From: Gordonia amicalis NBRC 100051 = JCM 11271
Lineage (GTDB): Bacteria > Actinomycetota > Actinomycetes > Mycobacteriales > Mycobacteriaceae
DNA length: 64,000 bases
Assembly (NCBI RefSeq): GCF_000332995.1
Contig: NZ_BANS01000021.1
Coordinates: 85,585-149,584 of the forward strand
Direction of reading: 5' to 3'
In this document: positions 24,976-33,821 of the stretch, in pieces
Layout: each line of letters begins with the position of its first letter
Numbering within the stretch: the first letter of the stretch is position 1
The notes under the pieces: model-generated
What the model saw: only the letters and a program-made list of their open reading frames with translations
Told to the model about the DNA's origin: nothing
The model's database searches: none
Translations under genes and position numbers: made by a program

Positions 24976-25721
24976 GGAGGTTCGTCACTGCTTTCGCGGC
25001 GGCCGGGGTGGTTCTCCTGGCCGGTTGTTCGTCGGACGACGGGAGCGATTCGGGCACCGTGACTCTGGACGTGTCCGCAGCGGCGTCGCTGAAGAAGGCT
25101 TTCACCGCGATCGCGGCGGAGTTCGAGAAGCAGCACGATGGCGTCACCGTTCGTCTGTCCTTCGACGGGTCGTCGACCCTCGCCAACCAGATCCAGCAGG
25201 GTGCCCCCGCGGATGTCTTCGCGAGTGCCGACGAGAAAAACATGGCGAAACTCGGGGATCTGGCGGTCGAACCCACGATCTTCGCGACCAACACCCTGGT
25301 GATCGTCACCGCGCCGGGAAACCCGTTGCGCATCAGGTCGTTCGCCGACCTCGCGAGGCCGGGCGTCACCGCCGTCGTCTGCCAGGCGGCTCAACCGTGC
25401 GGCGCCGCCACCGGCACCGCGGAACGCAACACCGGGATCACGATCGACGCGGCGTCGGAGGAGCAGTCGGTGAGCGCGGTACTCACCAAGGTGACGACCG
25501 GGCAGGCCGATGCCGGGGTCGTGTACGTGACCGATGCTCGTGCTGCCGGAGACCAGGTGGCCACCGTGACCGACCCGGCATTCGCGGAAGTGGTCAACGC
25601 GTATCCGGTCGCGGGGGTCCGCGGCGCCGACGACGGAGGGCTCGGGAAGCAGTTCGTGGACCTCGTCCTCGGCGAGGACGGTCAGCGCATCCTTCGCGAC
25701 GCCGGCTTCGGGGCGCCATGA
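24972..25721 (+). CDS. modA: Molybdate ABC transporter substrate-binding lipoprotein
   Basis: This 249-residue protein has a lipoprotein signal (FVTAFAAAGVVLLAGCSSDD, Cys near residue 19) and a periplasmic-binding fold. LDVSAAASLKKAF supplies the oxyanion-binding Ser/Ala loop, and GAPADVFASADEKNMAKL is typical of ModA. Binds molybdate or tungstate outside the membrane. Start GTG 24972 overlaps the regulator stop, and the stop overlaps modB (ATGA). Confidence 0.93.
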   Translation: MRRFVTAFAAAGVVLLAGCSSDDGSDSGTVTLDVSAAASLKKAFTAIAAEFEKQHDGVTVRLSFDGSSTLANQIQQGAPADVFASADEKNMAKLGDLAVEPTIFATNTLVIVTAPGNPLRIRSFADLARPGVTAVVCQAAQPCGAATGTAERNTGITIDAASEEQSVSAVLTKVTTGQADAGVVYVTDARAAGDQVATVTDPAFAEVVNAYPVAGVRGADDGGLGKQFVDLVLGEDGQRILRDAGFGAP

Positions 25722-26542
25722 CGGTGCGTCGTCCGGGTCTCGCCCATCGCGATCCGACGGGATTACCGGCCTGGACGTATGGGCTCGCCGCGGTCGGTGT
25801 CGCGTTGATCGTCCTGCCGCCGCTCGCGTTGCTGCTCCGATCGCCGTGGGACACCTTCGTCGAGCAGATGACATCGCCGTCTTCGCTTGACGCGCTGCGG
25901 TTGTCGTTGATCACCGCGTCCATCAGCACCGGGTGTTGCTTGCTGGTGGGGGTGCCGATGGCGGTGATCTTCGCACGGTACGACGGTCTCGTCGTCCGCG
26001 TCGTCCGCTCGCTGGTGCTGCTGCCGCTGGTGCTGCCCCCGGTGGTCGGCGGCCTGGCCTTGCTCTACACCTTCGGCCGACTCGGGATCGTCGGACAGCG
26101 TCTGCACGACGCCGGGATCGACATCGCCTTCACCACCACCGCCGTCGTGCTGGCGCAGACCTTCGTCGCGTTGCCGTTTCTGGTGATCAGCGTCGAAGGT
26201 GCTGTCCGCGTGGTGGGTACGAGGTACGAGGAGGTCGCCGCGACGCTCGGGGCCGGACCGACCCGCACGTTGTGGCGGGTGACCCTGCCGTTGGTGGCGC
26301 CGTCGTTGCTCGCCGGGCTGGTGCTGGCATTCGCGCGTGCGCTCGGCGAGTTCGGCGCGACGATCACCTTCGCGGGCAACGCTCCCGGGATCACCCAGAC
26401 CGCGCCGCTCGCCATCTACGTGTCGGCGATCGATGATCCCCAGGCCGCGATCCCGTTGTCGCTCATCCTGGTCGTCATCTCTCTGGTGGTAGTGGTGGGC
26501 GTGCACAGTCGTCGGCGTCGGAGTGGGGCTGGTGTGCCGTGA
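25718..26542 (+). CDS. modB: Molybdate ABC transporter permease
   Basis: This 274-residue protein has about six membrane segments and the binding-protein-dependent permease (EAA) motif near residue 180 (EEVAATLGAGPTRTLWRVTLP), with LGEFGATITFAGN near 210, which is characteristic of ModB/CysT. It makes the transmembrane channel for ModA-delivered molybdate. It overlaps modA by 4 bp (ATGA) and modC by 4 bp (GTGA). Confidence 0.94.
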   Translation: MTVRRPGLAHRDPTGLPAWTYGLAAVGVALIVLPPLALLLRSPWDTFVEQMTSPSSLDALRLSLITASISTGCCLLVGVPMAVIFARYDGLVVRVVRSLVLLPLVLPPVVGGLALLYTFGRLGIVGQRLHDAGIDIAFTTTAVVLAQTFVALPFLVISVEGAVRVVGTRYEEVAATLGAGPTRTLWRVTLPLVAPSLLAGLVLAFARALGEFGATITFAGNAPGITQTAPLAIYVSAIDDPQAAIPLSLILVVISLVVVVGVHSRRRRSGAGVP

Positions 26543-27633
26543 CGGACGCGGATCTGGTGGTGTCCATCGATCAGGCGGTGCCCCCGCTACGGGTCGAGCA
26601 TCGGTTCGTCGCTGGACGGACGACCGCGGTCGTCGGGCCGAACGGTGCCGGCAAATCGACGATGCTGCGGGTGATCGCGGGGTTGTTTCGGGGCGCTGGC
26701 GCATCGCGGATCCGCCTCGGCGATGAGGTGTTTCGCGACGGCCGCGTATTCGTTCCACCGCATCGTCGTGGGATTGCGCTGCTGTCCCAGGACGCGCGGC
26801 TCTTCCCGCACCTGACCGTCGCGGAGAACGTGGCGTTCGCGCCGTCGGCGCAGCGGATGTCGCGTGCCGAGGTGCGCGAACGAGTGGCGCGGTGGGTGGA
26901 GGCCGTCGAGGTCGCGGAGTTGGTGGACCGCAAACCTGATGAGCTCTCCGGTGGCCAGGCGCAACGTGTGGCGATCGCCCGAGCGCTCGCCGCGGAGCCC
27001 CGAATTCTGTTGTTGGACGAGCCGTTCCGCGCGCTGGACGTGGATGTGGCGAGCCGGTTGAGGGCGTTGCTTCGAGTTCTGCTCGCCGATCACGGCCGTA
27101 CGACGATCATGGTGACCCACGACCCGGTCGACGCTCTCGGACTCGCGGAGGACATCGTCGTCCTGGACCGGGGGAGGATCGTCGAATCGGGTTCCACGAG
27201 TGCGGTGTTGACCAATCCCGGGAGCAGGTTCAGCGCATCGCTGTCGGGGCTCAATCTGTTCGTGGGGCGGATCGATGAGGCTTCGACGGTCGTCGACGAG
27301 TCCGGAAACCGGGTCGTCGGGACGGTGGGTGAGGATGTGCCGGCCGGTGGTCTCGGTGCTGGAACGCCTGCCGCCGCGACGTTCTCACCGCGTGCCGTGG
27401 CCGTGTATCTCGAAGCGCCGCACGGTAGCCCGCGAACCATGCTGCGGGCGACCGTCCGTGACGTGGTGCCCCGCGGTGACCACGCAGTGGTCAGCACCGA
27501 CGTCGGCGGGCAGGTCGTGGCGGCCGAGGTCACCTGGGCCGCGGTCGCTGACCTGGGGTTGGTCACCGGGATCGAGGTCGTGCTCGTGGTCAAGGCGAGC
27601 GAGGTTCGGGTCAGCCCGGTGGCTGTGGCGTGA
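26539..27633 (+). CDS. modC: Molybdate ABC transporter ATPase with C-terminal TOBE domain
   Basis: This 364-residue protein has Walker A GPNGAGKSTMLR near residue 34, signature ELSGGQAQRVAIARAL near 134, Walker B ILLLDEPFRALD near 155, and the H-loop THD. The C-terminal 100 residues form a Mop/TOBE domain (MLRATVRDVVPRGDHAVVST) that in ModC binds molybdate for feedback. It starts at a GTG overlapping modB. It is followed at once by a 62-bp near-perfect inverted repeat. Confidence 0.94.
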   Translation: MTDADLVVSIDQAVPPLRVEHRFVAGRTTAVVGPNGAGKSTMLRVIAGLFRGAGASRIRLGDEVFRDGRVFVPPHRRGIALLSQDARLFPHLTVAENVAFAPSAQRMSRAEVRERVARWVEAVEVAELVDRKPDELSGGQAQRVAIARALAAEPRILLLDEPFRALDVDVASRLRALLRVLLADHGRTTIMVTHDPVDALGLAEDIVVLDRGRIVESGSTSAVLTNPGSRFSASLSGLNLFVGRIDEASTVVDESGNRVVGTVGEDVPAGGLGAGTPAAATFSPRAVAVYLEAPHGSPRTMLRATVRDVVPRGDHAVVSTDVGGQVVAAEVTWAAVADLGLVTGIEVVLVVKASEVRVSPVAVA

Positions 27634-27634
27634 C

Positions 27635-27696
27635 CGCAGACCTCATTTCGATGTTGCGACTTCGATCGAAGTCGCAACATCGAAATGAAGTCTGCG
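27635..27696. terminator. 62-bp near-perfect inverted repeat (convergent terminator)
   Basis: The palindrome is centred between 27665 and 27666. Bases 27643-27688 pair perfectly and the arms extend to 27635 and 27696 with one mismatch. It begins 2 bp after the modC stop and lies 38 bp from the end of the opposing low-GC operon. There is no T-tract. A related motif (CAGACCTC, TCGATCGAAGTC) recurs at 30220-30258. Confidence 0.8.
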
Positions 27697-27733
27697 AGTC
27701 AGAGGACTACTTGCGGGTCCGGGCCGTTGCGGA

Positions 27734-27868
27734 TTATCGAGTGACGATGTAGGCGACCAGGATTCCGGCGATGAAGGCCAGAAGGGGAAATGTGACCCAG
27801 ATTGCCAGTCTTCCGGTGAAGTAGGTCTTCAGTTGCCGCCACTGTTGTGGATCGTTCTCGCTAGCCAA
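27734..27868 (-). CDS. 44-residue single-pass membrane protein
   Basis: A TTG start at 27868 with GGAG 5 nt upstream opens a 44-codon frame overlapping the end of the 177-residue gene by 40 bp. A charged N-terminus (ASENDPQQWRQLKTYF) precedes one hydrophobic helix (IWVTFPLLAFIAGILVAYI) and a short Arg tail. It is last in the low-GC operon. A small membrane partner or immunity-type protein is conceivable, but no family is recognised. The non-ATG start and small size keep confidence moderate. Confidence 0.5.
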   Translation of the reverse strand: MASENDPQQWRQLKTYFTGRLAIWVTFPLLAFIAGILVAYIVTR

Positions 27869-28362
27869 TGCTTCTCCATTTCCAAGATTTCTTGCTCGAT
27901 GTCATACCAGGTGTCAGAAGTGGTCGTTGCGGTGAAGATCGAAAGAGCAGACTTTCCGTCCATGGGGGTGCTGAATGCTGCCTGCACACGGAGGACTCTG
28001 AGGGCAAGGCCGTTCGATGTGTATGTGCCCTCGTCTCTACAGAGGTATCCATCGACATCAACGTGGTGGGCCAGCGGGGTTGATTCTGGCAATGCTGCAA
28101 TATCGAGTGCTGTATCGAGATCGCCTAGGCGAATTGCGTCGCCGGTGTCGAATCTGAAGTATTGAATGGCGATGTTTGCAGCGAACTGGGGCGGGGGTTC
28201 TTTGGATCGAATGAGCACCCTGCTCGCGCCGGCGACATGCGCGGCTTCGGCGTCCCAGTCGTACCAAGCCGGGGGGCTGACGAAATCCTGGTCACGGGTC
28301 GTAGCAACGAGTGTCGCAACACTACCGAAGTTCACGAGCGCGTACTCGAGCGCGGCAATCAT
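27829..28362 (-). CDS. 177-residue protein of unknown function, low-GC island
   Basis: No membrane segment or signal peptide is visible. The sequence is predicted alpha/beta, with PPPQFAANIAIQYFRF mid-protein and a C-terminal helix ending KHWLARTIHNSGGN. The general pattern vaguely recalls LpqN/Mog1-PsbP-like proteins, which is speculation. It lies downstream of two secreted-protein-like genes and a small membrane protein, which would suit an immunity or chaperone role. Codon use is less GC-rich than in the flanking genes. Confidence 0.62.
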   Translation of the reverse strand: MIAALEYALVNFGSVATLVATTRDQDFVSPPAWYDWDAEAAHVAGASRVLIRSKEPPPQFAANIAIQYFRFDTGDAIRLGDLDTALDIAALPESTPLAHHVDVDGYLCRDEGTYTSNGLALRVLRVQAAFSTPMDGKSALSIFTATTTSDTWYDIEQEILEMEKHWLARTIHNSGGN

Positions 28363-28385
28363 CTTCGGTCAGTTACCTTCTTTGT

Positions 28386-28571
28386 CTAATTCCATGTGCT
28401 AACCCCTAAAAGAAACCCGAGGAAGAATGTGACCCCGGAGGGCAGGACGGCAAGTTTGTTCATCAAATATGTCTTTACAACAGTAGACGAGTGGGAATAA
28501 CTCTCGGCCAACGATTGGGCGGGTTTAGCGGGACTGTTGTCCCGGTGTCTTCCCGATTCGCGGTAGCTCAT
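28386..28571 (-). CDS. 61-residue membrane-anchored protein, low-GC island
   Basis: The ATG at 28571 shares its A with the TAA stop of the restored frame of the upstream gene (TAATG), which supports both gene ends. The polar N-terminus (about 38 residues) is followed by a hydrophobic C-terminal helix (LAVLPSGVTFFLGFLLGVS). Base composition is close to 50% GC, well below the rest of the window. No family is recognised. Confidence 0.55.
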   Translation of the reverse strand: MSYRESGRHRDNSPAKPAQSLAESYSHSSTVVKTYLMNKLAVLPSGVTFFLGFLLGVSTWN

Positions 28572-29718
28572 TAGTCAAACCAACCCTTCACCATCTTGCC
28601 TACGCTCGATCCGGCACTACTTCCCAGAGCAGCCCCGATCCCAGCACCGATTGCGATTCCTACCGGTCCAGCGAAAGTGCCGACAGCAGCACCCGCCAGA
28701 GCACCGCCGACGGCCCCTCCGGCGAGGCGCCCGCACCGGATGCGATTGCGTCTCCGCCGTCCTGAAGGCCAGCGTCGTACTTGCGGTACTCGTCATACAT
28801 CGTGACCGCAACTCCTGCAGCGGAAGCACCACGACTCAGGAACTTGCCCGTCGTCTGAAGCATGCCTTGATCGGCTTGGCGGAGGGCGTGACGGCCCATC
28901 TCCGTGGCTTGCCAGTTGCTCCCGATCCCGTCCACGAACTCTAGTGCTCCCGTAACCGCCATTCCTCCGAGCGGGTGGGGGTTGAGCTCTAATGCGGTCC
29001 GGATGTACTCGAGTCGAGATCGCTCGATGTTGGCATTCTCGCCACGTCGGATTCGATCCAGTTGCTCAGGCGTCAGGTCGAATGCTCGCCTGTAGCGGCC
29101 GAGTTGTTCGGGTGTCGCAGAGCCGGCCATCACTGCTTTCGTGTCACTCGCGGCACGCTTGGGATCGACGATTCCGCGGTTCTGAGCCACGGAAGCCGGT
29201 GTGATGCCGCCGATCTCACCGAGCGCGCCATTGATGCCATCACGGGTGGCCGTCACGGTGTCGTCCGCCGCTGTGGCGAGGCTCGACAATGCGGACTGGT
29301 GCTCGAACGCTTCCCCGGCGTCGTACTGGGCGCCGTCCGGTGCACGAGCCGGATCGAAGTTGATCGCGTACCCACGGCTCCCGCGGTCGAGGATGTAACC
29401 CCGGCTGTCGGCCAGAGTGGTTCGACTCTCGAGTGCGGTGATGGCGTTGCGAACGATGGTTGCACCGGTCTGCAGGACCTCTGCGACGTCACCGAATTCG
29501 TCGGCGGTGTTCCTGATCCATCGGGTGAGGCTCTCAGCCCTGGTGTCGGCGGCATCGCGGGCGTTGCCTCGCCAGTCCGACAGCTTCAGGTTGAGGACGG
29601 GGTTGCCGGCTTTCGGTGCCTCGACCTCCAGATGGGCCTGCAATCGAACGACGCCGAACGCGATCTGCGCCATGACCTCGGGCCTCCACGAGGTCACCTC
29701 GTTGTAACTCGGTGGCAT
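28571..29718 (-). pseudogene. WXG-type type VII secretion-like effector with glycine-zipper C-terminus, frameshifted
   Basis: The intact frame from ATG 29718 runs to 28660 and has a helical N-terminal domain with a WXG-like turn (LSDWRGNARDAADTRAE, near residue 48) and a YxxxD-like stretch (YRKYD) near 320. After about 28725 the frame reads nonsense, while another frame continues GGAVGGALAGAAVGTFAG and a glycine-zipper helix pair to the TAA at 28571, whose last base starts the next gene. One lost G near 28719-28727 explains this. The restored protein, about 382 residues, resembles ESX-secreted proteins with a membrane-inserting tail rather than an enzyme toxin. The frameshift may be real or a base-calling error. 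Confidence 0.6.
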
Positions 29719-29723
29719 AGGGC

Positions 29724-30123
29724 TTACTGCACCGACAACAGGACGCTGAGCGGAACGACGTGGTGGGTCTGGTCGCCTTGGCGAGTGGGGTAGGGGACTG
29801 CGTCGCTGATCCGGCCGGCACTCTGGTCGTCCGTGGCCACGGTGGTGTCCTTGGCGTCCAGGACCAGTTCGGAGAACGCGGAAACCGCGCCGGACAGGTT
29901 GGCCAGTGACGACGCGATCTGCTCATCGGCTGTGGCCGCCACCACCGACATGTCTGCCGTCGCGCCGGTGAAGTTGCCGGCCAGTTCGCCGAACGTCGAC
30001 GATGTGCCCTCGAGGCCAGAGCGAGAAGTGAGCTCGAGCGCCATCAACCGCGAACGACGCGCAGTTCGATACATCCTTCGCAGCGGTGTCGAGTGCTGCT
30101 GGATCGACGACCAAGTCCGACAC
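29724..30123 (-). pseudogene. EspC/DUF2580-like small type VII secretion protein, frameshifted
   Basis: The N-terminus (SDLVVDPAALDTAAKDVSNCA) from GTG 30123 matches the start of EspC/DUF2580-type ESX proteins. This frame then loses sense near 30030-30060, and a second frame supplies the helical remainder (SSTFGELAGNFTGATADMSV to LSGAVSAFSELVLDAKD) ending at 29724. Joined, they give about 130 residues, normal for the family. Without a frameshift the second part could start at ATG 30044 (106 residues). It ends 5 bp before the WXG-type gene, the usual order for a secreted pair. Confidence 0.55.
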
Positions 30124-30219
30124 AAATCCCCCGTTGATGTCGCAGACCACGATAGGTGTACCGGCGTCAGCGTAGATCGTCGGGGATGGGGCCGCAGATC
30201 GTTGTCCACAGCCGACCCC

Positions 30220-30258
30220 CAGACCTCGATCGAAGTCCGGGAGTCGAACCGAGGTCTG
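30220..30258. terminator. Inverted repeat at the right edge of the low-GC island
   Basis: CAGACCTCG (30220-30228) and CGAGGTCTG (30250-30258) form a 9-bp stem 5 bp from the adenylate cyclase stop, so it can end that transcript. The arm and the loop (TCGAAGTC) share motifs with the palindrome at the other edge of the island (27635-27696). Confidence 0.6.
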
Positions 30259-30262
30259 CCGG

Positions 30263-31222
30263 TCAGTCGTTGAGCGGCCCGTCGCGATGTGCCTCGAGGA
30301 CGCGGGCCTTGAGGTGCTTGTAACCCCGGACCCGCAGTGAGGGCATCGATTTGAGATAGAACCGGTCGTCGGCGCTGATCTCGTCGGCGATGGTGTCGTC
30401 GATGAGAGTTGTTCCCGGGTGGGCGGATCCGGCCAGGCGGGACGCGATGTTGACGGGTTCGCCGAATACGTCGCCGAGTCGGGTCAGCACAGGTCCGCGG
30501 GCGAGGCCGACGCGGAGCGGTGGCAGGTGGTCGTTCTCGGACAACTCGTGGATGCGGATGGCCGCCGCAGCGGCGGCATGCGCGTCCTCGAACGTGAACA
30601 TCACCGCGTCGCCCAGCGTCTTGACGACGCGACCGCCGTGATCGACGACGACGTCGAACGTGTCGTCCTCGAACGAACCGAGGAGAGCCTCGAGATCGGT
30701 CAGGTCGATCCGCCGCGAGAGGCTCGTGTAACCGACGATGTCGGCGAACCCGACGATCAGGTCGAACTGTTCATCCGCCGAATGCTCCACGTGACGTTCG
30801 AGGGCGAGCGCCATGTGGCGTCGCCAGATCAGCTGCTGGACCTGACCCAGTGCCGCGCTCATCTGCTCGAGATCCCACGGGGTGTCCGGGTCGTCGGCGA
30901 TCTCCCGGAGCTGGTCGGCCTGCCAATCGGCCAGCCTCGACATCGTCTGGCCGATCGCCCGCGCCATGGCGATCTGCGTGGCCTCGGGCATGGCGCCCGA
31001 CGACGCGGCGAACACGCGCAACGCGGCGACGTCACTCTCGGTGGCGACTTTGTCATCGGTGGATCGGCGCACGAAACCGAACGCATTCCACGCTTTTTCG
31101 GCGAACTCCGGTTCGATGCCCAACTGTGCGATCAGCTCGTCGCGCGTGTAGCGGGGCTCGTTGACATCGGCGACGGACGGTCCGCGGTCGTCTCCGGCGA
31201 GGGAGCGTGAGTCTTCCGGCAT
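30263..31222 (-). CDS. Class III adenylate cyclase
   Basis: This 319-residue protein has an N-terminal autoregulatory region (residues 1-145), resembling the pH-sensing domain of mycobacterial Rv1264/Rv2212-type cyclases, and a C-terminal catalytic domain. Metal Asp residues are in FADIVGYTSLSRR and LGDAVMFTF, the substrate-defining Lys is in VVKTLGD, and the transition-state Asn/Arg are in EPVNIASRLAG. All key residues are present, so cAMP synthesis is expected. ATG 31222 is chosen; a GTG 18 bp upstream is in frame. Confidence 0.9.
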   Translation of the reverse strand: MPEDSRSLAGDDRGPSVADVNEPRYTRDELIAQLGIEPEFAEKAWNAFGFVRRSTDDKVATESDVAALRVFAASSGAMPEATQIAMARAIGQTMSRLADWQADQLREIADDPDTPWDLEQMSAALGQVQQLIWRRHMALALERHVEHSADEQFDLIVGFADIVGYTSLSRRIDLTDLEALLGSFEDDTFDVVVDHGGRVVKTLGDAVMFTFEDAHAAAAAAIRIHELSENDHLPPLRVGLARGPVLTRLGDVFGEPVNIASRLAGSAHPGTTLIDDTIADEISADDRFYLKSMPSLRVRGYKHLKARVLEAHRDGPLND

Positions 31223-31309
31223 GGAGACAGTGTCTCGCACTGTGCGGCCGGGGGAGGCGCATTGGGTGCAGGATGCGCCTGCGCAACCCGACGCCGTGGG
31301 TCCGGCAGG

Positions 31310-32479
31310 TCAGATGGCGAGCACGCCCTTCATGAGATACGCCATCCGCGCGGCGAATTGGGGGCTCTGGGCTCCCCGGCGCATCCGCACGGCGTCGTTG
31401 ACGATCGACAGTGCCGCGTGGACGGCCACCGCGCCCTGGTCGCGCTTGAGTGACGGGTCCACCTCGACGAGCAGATCGGTCCACCGCGCGACGTAACGCC
31501 GCTGAATGTCCAACAGGTCGGTCGCGCTGGGTTGCCCGGCGAGCACCGACGAGTTGTTGAAGCTGACCGAGAGGTCGGGCGTGCTGGTGATGACGTCGAC
31601 GTAGGAATCAACGAGTGCGGCCAAGAGTTTCGCCGGGTCGTTGGTTGCACCGTACGCCGCCATCACCCCGGCCTCGAGGCGGGCGCCACTGCGGTGACCG
31701 ATGGCCACCAGGATTGCCATCTTCGACGGAAAGTGTTTGTACACACTGGGTCCCGCGATGCCGACGGCGCCCCCGATCTCGTCGACGCCGACATCGGAAT
31801 AACCGCGATCGGCGAACAGTGCGGCCGCGGCGTCGAGGATCTCGTCGCGGCGTGACCGCGTGACACCGGTGACGACCGGCGTCGTGTCGAGTGGCGGCGC
31901 GGTCGACGGACTCAGCGCCAGCAGGCGTCGGACCAGCTTCTCGATCTCTTCGCGGGCACGAGCGCTGGACATCCGGGTGTGATGGACGGTCAGGCTGCCG
32001 CTGACGCTCAGGATCGCCCACGCGAGCTGGACCGCCTCGCGTTCGGTCAGGTCGTCGCGTCCGGTGAGGATCGCGGCCGCCCACTGCCCGATCACCTCGC
32101 GGGTGCGGAGCGCGACCTGCTTGTTCTGGTCGACGGTCAGGTAGTTGCTCGTCCAGCGCCAGAGCGATGCCGTCTGTGGACTCTTGACCGCGAGCGCGCA
32201 CACCGTCGAGATCAGCGTCGCGGCGTCGTTCCCGTGCCTGAGGGCGCGATCGGTGCAGTCCTCGAGGTCGTCGACGCCGGCGAGGACCGCCTGTTCGAGA
32301 AGGGACTGCTTGTCGTCGAAATGCCTGTACACCGACGGTGCGGTGACCCCGGCTGCGCGGGCGATGTCGGCCACCGACACCTGTGCGTAGCCACGCTGGA
32401 CGAAGAGCGCCGCCGCGGAATCGACGAGCTGTCGCTTGCGGTCGGCGCCCTTGGTGCGGGTCGTTTTACGGTCAGGCAT
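31310..32479 (-). CDS. Tandem TetR regulator divergent from fadAB
   Basis: This 389-residue protein holds two TetR units. The first has a helix-turn-helix near residues 25-60 (YAQVSVADIARAAGVTAPSVYRHF), the second near 220-260 (YSDVGVDEIGGAVGIAGPSVYKHF), each followed by a helical ligand domain. The ATG at 32479 is taken; the longer open frame upstream lies antisense to fadA. Tandem TetR proteins act as pseudo-dimers in one chain. Position, 130 bp from fadA, with palindrome AACCAACTGGTGGTT between, suggests an acyl-CoA-responsive repressor of fadAB. Confidence 0.86.
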   Translation of the reverse strand: MPDRKTTRTKGADRKRQLVDSAAALFVQRGYAQVSVADIARAAGVTAPSVYRHFDDKQSLLEQAVLAGVDDLEDCTDRALRHGNDAATLISTVCALAVKSPQTASLWRWTSNYLTVDQNKQVALRTREVIGQWAAAILTGRDDLTEREAVQLAWAILSVSGSLTVHHTRMSSARAREEIEKLVRRLLALSPSTAPPLDTTPVVTGVTRSRRDEILDAAAALFADRGYSDVGVDEIGGAVGIAGPSVYKHFPSKMAILVAIGHRSGARLEAGVMAAYGATNDPAKLLAALVDSYVDVITSTPDLSVSFNNSSVLAGQPSATDLLDIQRRYVARWTDLLVEVDPSLKRDQGAVAVHAALSIVNDAVRMRRGAQSPQFAARMAYLMKGVLAI

Positions 32480-32573
32480 GGTGAACAGACCATAGCGCAC
32501 ATTCACCGATGAGCGAGAGTCGTTGACCATGGGGTATAGCCAAATAAGTGATTCCGCGTTAGCCTCGGTGAGT

Positions 32574-32588
32574 AACCAACTGGTGGTT
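32574..32588. promoter_or_regulatory. Candidate operator upstream of fadA
   Basis: AACCA-ACTGG-TGGTT is a 5-5-5 inverted repeat 20 bp before the fadA start, in the region divergent to the tandem TetR gene. Binding there would block fadA transcription or translation. Confidence 0.45.
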
Positions 32589-32608
32589 CGTGTGAAAGGA
32601 ACACTTTC

Positions 32609-33820
32609 GTGCCTGATCAAGCATTCATCTACGAGGCGATCCGCACGCCTCGTGGCAAGCAGCGCGGCGGCGCGCTGCACAGCGTCAAGCCGGTCGACCT
32701 GGTCTCGGGTCTGATCGACGAGCTCCTGGCCCGCCACGGCGGTCTCGATCCCGCCGACGTCAACGACGTCATCCTCGGTGTCGTCTCGCCGGTCGGCGAG
32801 CAGGGTGCGGTCATCGCACGCACCGCGGCCCTCAACAGCGGCCTCCCCGAGAGCGTTCCCGGTACTCAGGTCAACCGCTTCTGCGCCTCCGGTCTGGAAG
32901 CCACCAACCTCGCCGCGGCCAAGGTCGCCTCCGGCTTCGACGACCTGGTCATCGCCGGTGGTGTCGAGTCGATGTCGCGCGTCCCGATGGGCAGCGACGG
33001 CGGAGCGCTCTTCACCGACCCCGCGACCGCCTACGACCACTACATCGTCCCCCAGGGCATCGGTGCCGACCTCATCGCCACCATGGAGGGATTCTCGCGC
33101 GAGGACGTCGACGCGTACGCCGCAGAGTCGCAGGCTCGTGCTGAGAAGGCTTGGGCCAGTGGCTACTTCGCCAAGTCCGTCGTTCCGGTCAAGGACATCA
33201 ACGGCGTCACCATCCTCGACCACGACGAGCACCGTCGCCCGGGCTCGACCGTCGAGAGCCTCGGCAAGCTGAAGGCCGCCTTCGCCGCACTCGCCGACAT
33301 GGCCGGCTTCGACGACGTCGCGCTGATGAAGTACCCGAGCGTCGAGAAGATCAACCACGTCCACACCGGTGGCAACAGCTCCGGCATCGTCGACGGTTCG
33401 GGCCTCGTGCTCGTCGGCAGCGAGGCGGCCGGCAAGCGCAACGGCCTCACCCCGCGTGCTCGCGTCGTCTCCTTCGCCGAGGTCGGCAGCGAGCCCACCA
33501 TCATGCTCACCGGTCCCACCCCGGCCACCGAGCTGGCACTGAAGAAGGCCGGCCTGACCATCGACGACATCGACGTGTTCGAGCTGAACGAGGCCTTCGC
33601 CTCGGTCGTCATGAAGTGGATGAAGGATCTGAAGGTCCCCCACGAAAAGGTCAACATCAACGGTGGCGCGATCGCCATGGGTCACCCGCTCGGTGCGACC
33701 GGCGCGATGATCTACGGCACCTGCCTCGACGAGCTCGAGCGCACCGGCGGCCGCTACGGCCTGATCACTCTTTGTATCGGTGGCGGCATGGGCGTCGCGA
33801 CCATCATCGAGCGTCTCTGA
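32609..33820 (+). CDS. fadA: Acetyl-CoA acyltransferase (thiolase), beta subunit of the fatty-acid oxidation complex
   Basis: This 403-residue thiolase cleaves 3-ketoacyl-CoA to acetyl-CoA and a shortened acyl-CoA. The acyl-enzyme Cys lies in [12 protein letters not shown] near residue 91; the active-site His residues are in ELNEAFASV region and [14 protein letters not shown] near 355, and the second Cys is in [10 protein letters not shown] near 387. The GTG start has a GAAAGGA site 8 nt upstream. With FadB it forms the trifunctional enzyme known from mycobacteria. A repeat-filled gap of 112 bp separates the two. Confidence 0.96.
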   Translation: MPDQAFIYEAIRTPRGKQRGGALHSVKPVDLVSGLIDELLARHGGLDPADVNDVILGVVSPVGEQGAVIARTAALNSGLPESVPGTQVNRFCASGLEATNLAAAKVASGFDDLVIAGGVESMSRVPMGSDGGALFTDPATAYDHYIVPQGIGADLIATMEGFSREDVDAYAAESQARAEKAWASGYFAKSVVPVKDINGVTILDHDEHRRPGSTVESLGKLKAAFAALADMAGFDDVALMKYPSVEKINHVHTGGNSSGIVDGSGLVLVGSEAAGKRNGLTPRARVVSFAEVGSEPTIMLTGPTPATELALKKAGLTIDDIDVFELNEAFASVVMKWMKDLKVPHEKVNINGGAIAMGHPLGATGAMIYGTCLDELERTGGRYGLITLCIGGGMGVATIIERL

Positions 33821-33821
33821 C

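Noticed and set aside
27635..30258. A transposon or prophage carrying the low-GC genes.
   Set aside because: No transposase, integrase, phage gene or clear target-site duplication was seen; only edge hairpins and composition hint at transfer.
32480..33685. N-terminal extension of the tandem TetR frame upstream of 32479.
   Set aside because: The extension is antisense to fadA and the TetR homology begins only after ATG 32479.
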